A stretch of DNA of 64,000 nucleotides from CAWAHD01 sp963781785 (GTDB taxonomy: Bacteria > Planctomycetota > Planctomycetia > Isosphaerales > Isosphaeraceae), in assembly GCA_963781785.1 (NCBI GenBank), contig CAWAHD010000002.1:2914001-2978000 (forward strand), given 5' to 3'. The notes under the pieces were generated by a model, which saw only the letters and a program-made list of their open reading frames with translations, was not told where the DNA came from and searched no databases. Below, piece by piece: positions 10,695 to 21,794 of this stretch. The position numbers and the translations under genes are program-made. Each line of letters opens with the position of its first letter. Position 1 is the stretch's first letter.

Positions 10695-11600
10695 ATGTCA
10701 CGGATAACGCTTGGCGAAGAGCGATTTGCGACCGAGGCCAGCGCGGCGGAGTATCGCGGTCTCGAACGGGGCGACATCCTGTATTTCCCGGCTTCTCCAC
10801 CGCTGTTGCCCGCAGAGGACCGGGCGTTTCTGGTGACCCAGAAACAGGTCAATGCCTCCTACCACAAGAACATCAGCTACCGGCCCATCGAGGATCGCGT
10901 GAAGGGGGTGGATCAGGAAGACGCCGGCCAGCGGGCGCGAACCCACGAGATCATGCGCGGCTATTCGCAGCGTGCCATTGCCTTCATGGGCAGCTTTTTG
11001 AAGCGTTACAGGGCGGGCTGGAAGATCGACTTCGCGAGCTTCCGGCCGATCGAGGAATCGGGCCGCCAGGCTGCGCTTCATTCCCGGAACGACCTGTTGC
11101 ATTTCGACTCGTTTCCGACCCGTCCCTCGCATGGCGACCGGCTGCTGCGGATCTTCACCAACATCCATCCGGAGCGCGAGCGCGTGTGGATCACCACCGA
11201 CCACTTCGAGGCACTTGCCGGGCGGTTCGCCGAGCGGATCGGGCTCAACCGAAAGCCGGGTGCGCTGGCCGCTTGCCGCGACTTGACCGTCAAGGCTGCG
11301 GCGAGGCTGGGTCTGCCGGTTGTCGATCGGCCTCCTTACGACCGGTTCATGCTCAAGTTTCATCATGCCATGAAGGAAGACGCCCGATTTCAGGAGACAT
11401 GCCGCAAGGACCGCTGGGAATTTCCCTCGGGCTCGACGTGGATCGTCTTCACCGACAGTGCCAGCCACGCCTGCCTGAGCGGACAGTACGCCCTGGAACA
11501 GACCTTCATCATCGGGCGCGCGAGCCTGGCTTGCCCCGAGATCGCCCCGATCGCGATTCTCGAGGGGCTGGCGGGCTACCCGCTGGCACGCACTGCCTGA
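10695..11600 (+). CDS. kdoO: Kdo hydroxylase family protein
   Basis: About 301 residues resembling the Fe(II)/2-oxoglutarate-dependent 3-deoxy-D-manno-oct-2-ulosonic acid 3-hydroxylases (KdoO) that modify Kdo in LPS to Ko. Recognisable stretches are 'QKQVNASYHKNISYRP', 'LLHFDSFPTRPSHGDRLLRI' (candidate iron ligands His-x-Asp), 'FTNIHPER', 'YDRFMLKFHHAMKED' and 'SHACLSGQYALEQTF' (candidate third ligand His). The ATG at 10695 follows AGGGAG by about ten bases. Upstream in-frame codons encode a low-quality Ser/Arg stretch and were left out. No LPS genes adjoin it; the function is inferred from family resemblance. Confidence 0.82.
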   Translation: MSRITLGEERFATEASAAEYRGLERGDILYFPASPPLLPAEDRAFLVTQKQVNASYHKNISYRPIEDRVKGVDQEDAGQRARTHEIMRGYSQRAIAFMGSFLKRYRAGWKIDFASFRPIEESGRQAALHSRNDLLHFDSFPTRPSHGDRLLRIFTNIHPERERVWITTDHFEALAGRFAERIGLNRKPGALAACRDLTVKAAARLGLPVVDRPPYDRFMLKFHHAMKEDARFQETCRKDRWEFPSGSTWIVFTDSASHACLSGQYALEQTFIIGRASLACPEIAPIAILEGLAGYPLARTA

Positions 11601-11689
11601 CCTGAGCATTCCAGCAAGCGAGATCGGGCGCGCTCCTCGGGACAAATTGTTTGATCGCAGGCGACGTGCTTGCCTTTCTCAGAACAACG

Positions 11690-11719
11690 TGGACACGCCG
11701 AAGGCAACACGTGTATACT
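11690..11719 (+). promoter_or_regulatory. sigma70-type promoter candidate for the tandem uvrA
   Basis: TGGACA at 11690-11695 and TATACT at 11714-11719 are each one mismatch from the -35 and -10 consensus, separated by 18 bases. The start codon of uvrA is 60 bases downstream. I see no convincing LexA-type palindrome. Confidence 0.5.
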
Positions 11720-11778
11720 ACCCACTTCGATTGGCTGCGCTGGGAACACCGACTTTGTGGGATGAGGAATAACCCGGG

Positions 11779-14700
11779 ATGGGCTCGTCGGATATCATCA
11801 TTCGGGGGGCCCGCGAGCACAATCTGCGCGATGTGTCGCTGGTGCTGCCGCGGGGAAAGCTGATCTGCCTGACGGGCGTATCGGGTTCGGGAAAGAGCTC
11901 ACTGGCCTTTGACACGCTTTACGCCGAAGGCCAGCGCCGGTACGTCGAGAGTCTATCGAGCTATGCCCGGCAGTTCCTGGGCCAGATGCCCAAGCCCGAT
12001 GTCGACCGGATCGACGGGCTGAGCCCGTCGATCTCGATCCAGCAGAAGACTGGCGGGCGCAACCCCCGGTCGACGGTCGGCACGATCACCGAGATCAACG
12101 ACTATCTGCGGGTGCTATTCGCCCGGGTCGGGCAGGGGCATTGCCCGAATTGCGGGCGGCTGGTCGCAGCCCAGACGCGCGAGCAGATCGTGGCGCGTGT
12201 GCTCCCGGAGCTGCCCTCAGGTACGCCGTTCCTGGTGCTGGCGCCGGTGGTCCGCGGCCAGAAGGGAGAATACAAGGATCTCTTCGCCGATCTGGCCCGC
12301 GCCGGGTATGTCCGGGCGCGCGTCAACGGGCAGGTGGTCAATCTGACTGACGACCTGGCACTCGACCGCCAGATCAAGCACCAGATCGAGGCCGTCATCG
12401 ACCGGCTGACGGCTGGCCCGGCTCTCTCCACCACGCAGCGTGGGCGGCTGGCCGAGGCGGTCGAGCAGGCTCTCAAGCTGGGCGACGGAACGGTGATCGT
12501 CGCTGTGGACGGCCAGCCCGACCTGTTGCTGTCTTCGCATTTCGCATGCGCCACCTGCGGGTTGAGCTTCGACCCGCCCAGCCCGCAGCTTTTCAGCTTC
12601 AACAGCCCGCAGGGAATGTGCCTGGCCTGTGATGGCCTGGGGATCCGCCACGATTTCGACCCGGAGCTGCTCGTGCCCGATGCCTCCCTTTCCGTCTGGG
12701 AAGGCGCCATCGCACCGCTTGGGCGGGTCGCCGATCTCGGGCGGTGGCGCCGGCATCTCTTCGAGGGAGTGGCCGCCAACCTCGAGGCCGACCCCGACGG
12801 CCCGCGCAAAGGCACGATGCTCAAGGGCCCGTGGCGCGATCTCGATGAAAAATGGCGGCGAGCGTGGCTCTATGGCACCGGCGATCGGATGATCGTGCAC
12901 CGGTGGAAGAACCGGAGCCGCGTGTGGTCGCACGCCGAGAAATGGGCGGGCGTCGCCAACGAGCTCCTGGCCAAGTATCGAGGCGCCACCGGCGGACCGG
13001 TCAAGAGCCAGCTCGAGCCGTTCATGCGCAGCATGAGCTGCCCCGATTGCTCCGGAGCACGGCTCAACGCCCGGGCGCGCGCCGTCAAGGTTGGGGGCAA
13101 GACCCTGGTCGAGCTGGGGGCCATGCCCATCGGCACCGTCGTCCGATTCTTCAATCAGCTCGCCGACACTTCACAGCCACCCGGCGACAAGCCGGCCACG
13201 GACTTGATCCCACTCGACGCCGTCTCGCGAACGATCGCCGAAGAGCTGCTCAAGGAAATCCGGGCGAGGCTGACGTTTCTTGTCGACGTTGGCCTCCATT
13301 ACCTGGCGCTTGACCGCGCCGCCCCGACCCTCTCGGGCGGAGAAGCCCAGCGGATCCGCCTGGCCAGCCAGGTCGGGGCGGGGCTGGTCGGCGTTCTGTA
13401 CATCCTCGACGAGCCTTCGATCGGCCTGCACCCGCGCGACAACGACAAGCTCTTGGCGACCCTGCGCCGGCTCGCAGAGCTGGGCAACACGGTCGTCGTC
13501 GTCGAGCACGACGAAGAGACGATGCGCGCGGCCGACCACCTGGTCGACTTCGGGCCGGGGCCAGGCGTCAAGGGCGGCGAGGTTGTCGCCGAGGGGGTGA
13601 TCGCCGACCTGGCGCGGTCGGCCCAGAGCTTGACCGGCCAGTACCTGGCCGGAAAGAAGGCGATCCCGGTCCCCAAGAATCGCAAGGAGCCCGACGGCCG
13701 GTTCGTGACGGTCGCGGGTGCTCGCCACAACAACCTCAAGGGAATTGACGCGGCGTTCCCGGTGGGGCTGTTCGTCTGCGTGACGGGCGTCTCGGGCTCG
13801 GGGAAGAGCTCGCTCGTGGCAGACATTCTCCGTGAGGCGCTTGCCGGCCAGTTGAACGGAGCGATTGCCGACCCGGGCAAGCACGACCGGATCGAAGGGA
13901 TCGAGCACCTCGACAAGGTGATCGACATCGACCAGTCGCCGATCGGGCGGACGCCGCGCTCGAATCCGGCGACGTATATCAAGCTGTTCGACCAGATTCG
14001 CGAACTGTACGCCCAGCTTCCGGATGCAAAGGCTCGAGGGTATCAGCCCGGGCGGTTCAGCTTCAATGTCTCCGGGGGCCGGTGCGAGGCCTGCGGCGGC
14101 AACGGATCGAACCGTCTCGAGATGGACTTTCTCGCCGATGTCTGGGTCACCTGCCCGGTGTGCCAGGGAAAGCGGTTCGGCCGCGAGACGCTGCACGTGC
14201 GCTTCAAGGGCAAGAGCATCAGCGACGTGCTCAACATGGACGTGCAAGAGGCCCTCGATCATTTCGCCAACATCCCCAAGATCGCCGCGATGCTCCAGAC
14301 GCTGCACGACGTGGGCCTCGACTACATCAAGCTGGGCCAGCCGTCGCCGACCTTGTCCGGCGGCGAGGCGCAGCGGATCAAGCTGGCGCGCGAGCTGGTG
14401 AAGAAAGGGACCGGCAAAACGCTCTACATCCTGGACGAGCCGACGACCGGCCTGCACTTCGACGACGTCCGCAAGCTGCTGGATGTGCTGCACGGGTTCA
14501 CCGAGCTGGGGAACACGGTTGTCGTGATCGAACACAACCTGGACGTTGTCAAGACGGCGGACTGGATCATCGACCTGGGGCCGGACGGAGGCGCAGACGG
14601 CGGCTGGATCGTCGCCCAGGGTTCTCCCGAGGAAGTGGTCAAGATCGCCGCGAGCTACACCGGCCAAGCCTTGCGCCGGGTATTGACACGGCGCGGAGGC

Positions 14701-17700
14701 GCTGCCGGCCGGGGCCGCCGCGGCCAGGTTGCCCAGACAAACGGTCAGGCGGATTCTCAGGGCCGCCGCGCCGGTCGAAGGCGCGGAAGTGAGCCTGGCT
14801 TGGCCGCCATCGAGGTCAGGGGCGCGCGGCAGCACAACCTCAAGGGGATCGACCTGGATATTCCCCGCAACAAGATGACGGTTTGCAGCGGGCCCAGCGG
14901 CTCGGGCAAGAGCTCGCTCGCGATCGATACGCTTTATGCCGAAGGTCAACGGCGCTACGTCGAAAGCCTTTCGAGCTACGCGCGGCAATTCCTGGCGCCG
15001 CTCCAGAAGCCCAAGGTCGAGCGGATCTCCGGGCTGTCACCGGCGATCTCGATCGAGCAGAAGACAACCAGCAAGAGCCCGCGGTCGACGGTCGGCACAG
15101 TCACCGAGATTTACGACTATCTGCGCATCTTGTTTGCCCGGCTCGGGCATCCGTATTGCCCGAAGTGCGGAGTTCCGATCGGCACGCAGACCGCCGATGA
15201 GATCGTGGAAAAAGTCCTGCACTTGCCCGAGGGGAGCAGAGTTTTCGTGATGGCGCCCTTGGAGCGGCGCGATGGAGAGACCCACGAGGCTCTCTGGGAT
15301 GAGCTGCGAGCTTCGGGATTTGCGCGGGTGAGGGTCGACGGCGAGTCGGTCAGCCTGGACAAGCCCCCGAAGCTCAGCCACCGGCGCAAGCACCGGATCG
15401 AGGCCGTGGTCGACCGGGCCATCGTCCGCCGCTCGACACGATCGCGGCTGGCCGATTCGATCGAGTCTGCGCTCGACCTGGGCAAGGGCGTGGTTCACAT
15501 CGCACGCGTGGGTGAGGAGTCGAACGAGCGGGCCTGGCCGGTCGACCGCTATAGCCAGCACCGGGTCTGCGACCGGTGCAGCCGCAGCTTCGACGAGCTG
15601 GTGCCTCACCATTTTTCGTTCAACAGCCCGCTGGGCTGGTGCCCGATCTGCGAGGGGCTGGGCATCCAGCAAGGCGCCAACCCGGCCGTGCTGGTGCCCG
15701 ACGGCCGGTTGAGCCTCCGCCAGGGGGCCGTCACCGCTTGGCCGGATTTTGCAGCGGTTCCCGCCTTTGCCCGGAACATCGAATCGCTCGCCCGCGCCGA
15801 GGGGATCGACCTGGATACCCCGTTCGATGATCTCGATAGCCGCAGCCGGCGGATCATTTTCCACGGCGCCGGCGACACCTGGTACCGCGTCGAGCCGGAG
15901 CCGGACAGACAAAGGCCCGCGGCCGCGAAGTCCGTGGGCAGTAAATCGCCGGCCAGAAAGTCCAGGACCGAGAAATCCAACAGCGAAAAGTCGGCGGCGC
16001 CGCCCGCGTTCTCGTTTCAGTACAAGGGGCTGTTTCCGGCGATCGAGGAAGCCGGGCGCGTTTCCTATGTCCATCGCTTCAAGCTCCAAGGGATGGTGGA
16101 TGATGTCCCGTGCGCCGCCTGCATGGGAGGGCGGCTGCGCGACGATGCCGCTGCCGTCCGGTTCAAGGGCTTCACTCTCGAGCAGATCAGCCGGTGGCCA
16201 CTTGGGCAGACCCTGGGGTTCTTCAAGTCGCTCGACCTCGATGGCGACGAGCGGCAAATCGCCGGCGACCTCGTGCGCGAGGTGCGCGACCGCCTGACAT
16301 TCCTGGTCGATGTCGGGCTCGATTACCTGAGCCTCTCGCGCGGCACGCCCACGCTCTCCGGCGGTGAGAGCCAGCGGATCCGCCTGGCCAGCCAGATCGG
16401 CACCGGGCTGACCGGCGTTCTTTATGTGCTCGACGAGCCGACAATCGGGTTGCATCCGCGCGACAATAGCCGGCTCCTGGGGGCACTCAGACATCTACGC
16501 GACTTGGGCAATACGCTGGTCCTGGTCGAGCACGACCGCGAGGTGATCGAGGCGGCCGATCACCTCGTCGACTTCGGACCTGGCTCCGGGGAGAAGGGCG
16601 GCCGGATCGTGGCGTCGGGGACGCCCGGAAAGGTCAAGGCATCGGAACCATCGTTGACGGGCGCCTACCTGAGCGGCCGGGCCGCGATACCCGTCCCGTC
16701 CAACCGGAGACTGGCCGAAGGGGATCAAGGTGCGCCGGCGATCGTGATCCGCGGAGCACGCCAGCACAACCTCAAGAACCTGGACGTCCGATTTCCGGTC
16801 GGGGTGGTGACGGCCGTCACGGGGGTCTCGGGCTCGGGCAAGAGCTCGTTGGTCGAGGACATCCTCTGGAAAGCCACGGCGCGGGCATTGCATCGTGCGC
16901 AGTTGACTCCCGGAGCGCACGAAGCGATCGATGGCCTGCACCTGATCAACAAGGTGATCAGCGTCGACCAATCGCCCTTGGGCAGCACGCCCAGCTCGAT
17001 CCCGGCGACCTATACGGGGGTGTTCGACCTGATCCGCGAGTTGTATGCCAAGCTTCCCGAGGCCAAGGTGCGGGGGTACTCAGCGCGGCGGTTCAGCTTC
17101 AACCAGCCTGGCGGCCGGTGCGAAGCCTGCGAAGGGGCCGGTCAGAAGCGGATCGAGATGCATTTTCTTCCGGATGTTTGGATTCCGTGCGACGCCTGCG
17201 GCGGGGCCAGGTACACGGCCGAGACGCTGGCGGTCACGTTTCGGGGACGCACCATTTCCGACGTGCTCAATCTTTCGGTGGCCGCCGCGCTCGAGCTGTT
17301 CGAGAACGTGCCCCGAATCCGGCGGATCTTGCAGACGCTGGCAGACGTTGGGCTGGGTTACGTCGCGCTGGGCCAGGCGGCGCCGACGCTCTCCGGCGGT
17401 GAAGCGCAGCGGGTCAAGCTGGCGGCCGAGCTGTCCCGGCCCGACACGGGAAGGACGTTGTACATTCTCGACGAGCCGACGACCGGTCTGCATTTCGACG
17501 ACATCCGCAAGCTGCTCGACGTGATCCACCGCCTCGCCGACCTGGGCAACACGGTGGTCGTGATCGAGCATAACCTCGAGGTGATCAAGACGGCCGACTG
17601 GATCATCGACCTGGGCCCGGAGGCCGGGGCGGGCGGAGGCGACCTGGTCGCCGAGGGAACTCCAGAACAGATTGTCAAGAATCACCGGAGCCACACCGCC

Positions 17701-18458
17701 ACGTTCCTCGCGCCGGTCCTGGCAGCGGGTCCCCGGGCCGAGCGCGTCAAGTTCACCCCGAAGATCGATTCCCGGGGACGAGTGATCGCCACGGATGACG
17801 GCAGGCCGGAAAACAGGAACGGCGAGAGCGGAAGACCGGCGAACGCGGGCGAGCCGGCCGGCCGGCTCGCCGAATCAAAAAGATCGAGCCAGGCCCCGGC
17901 GATTTCGGGCGATGCGCAGCGCCCTGGGAGATCGACGGCCGGGCGTGGCATACCCGCGATCGTGTGGCCAGCAACGGACGCCCGGCGCGGTGGGATGGGC
18001 GGATCCTCGAGCGGATTGTCGACCAGATTGAAGCCCTCGCGCTGGAGGAGAGCGATGGGTCTCCCGGCCTGGCACCAACCGACTGGTCGCAGCGCAATGT
18101 CGTGCGGATCAACGCGGCGGACAAGACAAGGATCAGCTTCCCCTTCTTTCATGCGACCACGTCGTCGGAATGGGTGGTCCCCCTGCGGTTCTTCGTCCCG
18201 AGCAATAGCTTTCGACCGGCGTCGCTCGCGCGGGAGCTCAATCTGGTGCCGTTTCACCTGAGCGAGACGCCGGTCCTCTCGGACCAGCCGCGGCTCAGGG
18301 TCGACTCGCTCGGTCCATTCCAGGAGATCACCATCCTGGGGCATTCCTTCGAAGAGCTCGATACCTCCGAGTTCGAGGAGTTCCTCGAAGCGGCCGCGCA
18401 GGCGTTCGTGGACATGGGCAGTTCGGGCAAGATCCGGCGAGCCGGCAAGCTCCAGTGA
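11779..18458 (+). CDS. uvrA: double-length excinuclease subunit UvrA with C-terminal extension (one frame change)
   Basis: Two complete UvrA modules in one polypeptide, about 2226 residues against ~940 for standard UvrA. There are four ABC ATPase sites: P-loops 'GVSGSGKSS' near residues 33, 670 and 1683, 'GPSGSGKSS' near 1037, and the signature 'LSGGEAQRI/V' or 'LSGGESQRI' in each. Each module has both zinc-binding regions: 'CATCGLSF...CLACDGLG' and 'CDRCSRSF...CPICEGLG', then 'CEACGGNG...CPVCQGKRF' and 'CEACEGAG...CDACGGARY'. Module 2 has a Lys/Ser-rich insert ('KSPARKSRTEKSNSEKS'). A ~180-residue tail ('PWEIDGRAWHTRDRV' to 'GKIRRAGKLQ') follows a frame change near 17915, where one base seems missing. 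UvrA recognises DNA damage as a dimer, so the fusion may act as a built-in dimer (inference). Tandem UvrAs occur in other planctomycetes. Confidence 0.93.
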
Positions 18459-18807
18459 TCGGTGAGTCAGAGGGCGCGGATCACTTCCACATTTTGGCTT
18501 GGCCGCGGCTCGGCGCGGGTCCTCTGATCACTGCTGTTTACGTCTTTGAGTTAGCGTGGCGTTCACAGACTAGTTTGCCGTCGCGTGGCGGTGGGATTCG
18601 GTGATTCAAAACGCCCATCCATGAGTTCGTTCGCGCTCGCGGCCGGCGCGCGGCGGCTTCCTTCTTTTCGGAGGCGCCTTACGCCAGCCCGCCAGCCGCG
18701 AGCCCCGTTTGACGGCCGAAGGGCGGATGCGGCCAACCGACGCAAGTCCCAGGCAATCGGGCTGATCGCACCCCCTTACTCATCCACTTTGGCCAGAGCT
18801 TCGCTGC
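18459..18807. other. intergenic, no supported gene
   Basis: Between two convergent genes. Short open frames are Arg/Pro-rich shadows. CAGTGATC just after uvrA and GATCACTG near 18524 form a weak interrupted inverted repeat that could help termination, but there is no T run. Confidence 0.4.
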
Positions 18808-20966
18808 TCATTCCTTGTCCTTTCGGTGGGCCGACGGGGCGTAGCGAACGACAGGGATGCGGAGGGGAGGGCGGTTCTGCGCGGTGGTTCCGATCTCGAC
18901 CGACCCGCTCATGATTTCCGGAGCGTCGCCATCCGCGGCGACGGTCACCTCGCGGGTTGAGCTCACGACCGCCTTGATACCCCGCGGCGCCGACAGGACG
19001 CGCGTAAGCTCAACGGCTTCATCAGGGCATCTCAGAAAAGCGCGGATCGGGCGGGATCCGAGATTAATCTTCGCCGGAGTTGAAGAGAGGTATGGCACGC
19101 GCTGCCACACCACCGAGGTTTCGCTCAGAATGCTCCCATCATCCCCCTGATCGCCACGATGGATTTCTTCAGGCCGTGCTCCCTGTCGACCACCGAGAAC
19201 ACATATGTCGTATCGAGGTACGCGAAATCGGGCTGTCCCGGAACATCCTCTTGGTGGGACAGACGTTTTCTGGCGGAGAGCTCGGGGGGAACAACGATCG
19301 TGGACCGACTTCGCGGCTTGGACTTCTCCGTGACCTCTCGGTGTACCCGCTCAAACGAGGTTTCCTGTTCCTGGTCATCCTCGACAATGCTCCCCAGGGT
19401 GACGCCTCCAGGACTCAAGTGATGGCGCGGAATAGCGAGGTGTCTGACCGGGAGTGATACGAGCCCGCGGTCGGTCGACAGGGCGACAACGAAGGCTGTC
19501 GGCTCGTACGATCTCTCCGCGCGCGTTGTGGCGGACAGGGTGAGGCGGCTCCCGGGATCGAGCTGAGCGGGCAACGCCAACTGATCGATCTTGCGGCAGG
19601 TGCAGCCGCCATTTGCCTCAAGGACCTTGATGCTACCGCCGCCACGGTTTTTCACGGTGATGGAGAGCTTCAGAAGGCCCTCATTCGGCTCGTAGACTCG
19701 GAACGGTGGCGTCACTTCCGCCGTCAAGCTCGGTCTGTCAACGACCGGGGTCCGACCGCAGCCCACGCAGATTGTGAAAAGGCCGATCACCAGGATCAGG
19801 CGACCGCGACGGCGCAAAGCGAAAAAGCCGGCCGCGATGAGCGGGACCGAGAAACAGACAACCAGAACCGTGTACCAGCCGAGGCTCGAGGCGGCAGGCC
19901 TCGAGAACTTTCTCGCTTCTTCGATGTCGACGGCGGGCATCGCAGGTCTGGGCGAGGACGGCGCCCGCCGGAGCCTGGTCTCGAGGTCAACCAATCCCAT
20001 GCGGTCGGGTACAACATCGAGGGACACGGTTCTTTCTCTAGTCGATATCCTGGTGATTCCCGCCAACTTCTCAAGTGTTACCGGCCCCTTGCGGTCGGTT
20101 ACCCGCACGGCCCTGTAATGTCCGATCCCGATGAGATGATAGCTGGGTCTGACGACCGTTTTGTAATTGTAAGACGGAAACCGCTTAGGGAAGTCGTCTA
20201 CATAATAGTGGACCTCATACCACTCGAGAGGGACAAAGCCGCCTGCTGCGCACGGCCGAGCATCCAGCATGTAGAGATCCTTGAACGCCTGCTGTGTAGC
20301 ATTAGCAGGCCCGGTGACTCGAACGTACCTTGGGATGTAGCCGATCGAGGGATCGTAGTAGACCTCGAGGCTGTCGACATGATCGGTGTTCTGGGTGTAG
20401 ATCTCCAACTCCGTACGAAAACCGCCGACCACCGCTTGGATTCTTTCCCGGCGCGCGTCTCTGAACTCGTCTTCGATGTCGATGGGGAACCGGCTCTTGC
20501 CCCACCAGCAAAAGGGGGCACCGCCAAGCATAGGGGGCTCTCGAAGGCTTGGGTAGTAGACGAGAATATTGCTTCTGGGATCGGTGGATTCTCCCTTGAT
20601 CTTGTGCCATGCGGCGCTCTCGCCGTCGAAGATGAGCTCGAAGGGCTCCGTACGAAAGGGCTGGATCTCTCCGTTACCACGTCGTTTCCTCGCGTCCCGC
20701 AGCGCCGCCTCGGGCGTCCGTGCCTCATAGCGCTCCGTGGCTCCGTCGTAGGACCAACGGCCAGTCACCGAGCGTTCCGGTTTTTCGGTGAAACCGACGA
20801 CCTTGCCGTTCCAGAGTCGCCCGTTCTCAGCCGTGGCGGAATCCGCGTATCCGAATTCGAAAGTGTAGTCGACATCGGCCCGAATCGAGGCGAAATTCGC
20901 TCGGAATGCGTCGAGCGGACCGGGCGGGACTTGCCCGAAAACGAGAAGTACCAAGAGAGCCATCAT
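18808..20966 (-). CDS. secreted or membrane protein with a C-terminal DUF1573-like domain (one frame change)
   Basis: About 719 residues once joined. A signal-like N-terminus ('MMALLVLLVFGQVPPG') precedes a ~330-residue domain I cannot name ('YTFEFGYADS', 'CWWGKSRFPIDIEDEF', 'YYDPSIGYIPRYVRV'), then two adjacent hydrophobic segments, the second ending in 'ICVGCG'. The C-terminal part resembles DUF1573 ('VKNRGGGSIKVLEANGGCTC', then 'LRIPVVRYAPSA'). The frame changes near 19127: adding one G to a GGG run on the coding strand joins 'AIRGMM' to 'GSILSETSVVWQRVPYLSST' without loss of sense. Without that base the protein would stop at 19125. DUF1573 proteins are typically exported Ig-like domain proteins; the role is unknown. 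Confidence 0.72.
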
Positions 20967-21229
20967 CGCGGTTCACCCCCAGCACCCGATGCAGGCGGCC
21001 GAAGAACCAATGCAAACGCCACGCGCCCGACCGCGTGCCCACCGAGGGCCCTCGAGGCATATCCGTGCACGGCGCAGGCGGCATTCCGAAGAAGACCGAC
21101 GGGATCACAGCAAGGGCGATCGGCGCGACCGGACGACGGATTGGTCCGTGCCTCCAGGAGCACTTCCGCTCTCGGCAGACGGCCCCCGAGCGCGCACGAC
21201 CTCGCTGGCGACGGCCTGACCGACACGCC

Positions 21230-21691
21230 TCAAGGGCAGTCGTATGGCGTGTCGCCGATGCACGCCTGCATTATCACTAGCCCGCAGTACGTTGCCACTT
21301 GACAGTTGGCCCCCGAGTACGTGCCGATCGTCCCGCAGTCCAGCTCGCTGTTGGTGCAGTTGTAGCCCGGTACGGAGTTGGACATGCACATGGTCCAGGA
21401 ATTCCCATTGATGGCCCCGTTATTTGCGCTGGCTACGCCCATGTTCGGGGCAGAAGCACAAGTCAGCGCGTCTTCGAACCAGCGGTGGTAGTCGAAGCAG
21501 TTCTGTGGAACTTCAGTGCAAGGATTCGTTGCACTCGACGTGCAAAAGTCGCTTTGCGGCGGGCTCACGCACCCACCTGCCTGGGCCAGAGTAGCCTGGG
21601 CGAACCCAGGGCGCGCTACTGCCAGGATCGTGAGGAGGAATGCCATGGCTACCGCGGAAGGTACCACCAGAATCGTCAGCTTCGTTCTCAT
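21230..21691 (-). CDS. small secreted cysteine-rich protein
   Basis: 153 residues with a clear signal peptide ('LTILVVPSAVAMAFLLTILA' ending near 'PGFAQA'). The mature part of ~120 residues is Asn/Ser/Cys-rich with about twelve Cys ('CTEVPQNCFDYHRWFEDALT', 'CASAPNM', 'PGYNCTNSELDCGTIG', 'YCGLVIMQACIGDTPYDCP'). The even number of Cys suggests a disulfide-stabilised exported protein. No family recognised. It lies between a DUF1573-like gene and a DUF1559 gene, all on the minus strand. The start follows a weak purine-rich site. Confidence 0.7.
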   Translation of the reverse strand: MRTKLTILVVPSAVAMAFLLTILAVARPGFAQATLAQAGGCVSPPQSDFCTSSATNPCTEVPQNCFDYHRWFEDALTCASAPNMGVASANNGAINGNSWTMCMSNSVPGYNCTNSELDCGTIGTYSGANCQVATYCGLVIMQACIGDTPYDCP

Positions 21692-21794
21692 GGTTCGGGT
21701 CTCTCTGTGGGAACGGATGAGCAGTAATCAGACGAACGTATTCACGAGACACCAGCCGGCTCAAAGCGAACAACCAGCGTCGCCCAGTCTCTTC

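Noticed and set aside
13171..14988. 605-codon antisense ORF within uvrA
   Set aside because: Mirror of conserved UvrA coding sequence in a GC-rich genome; no start signals.
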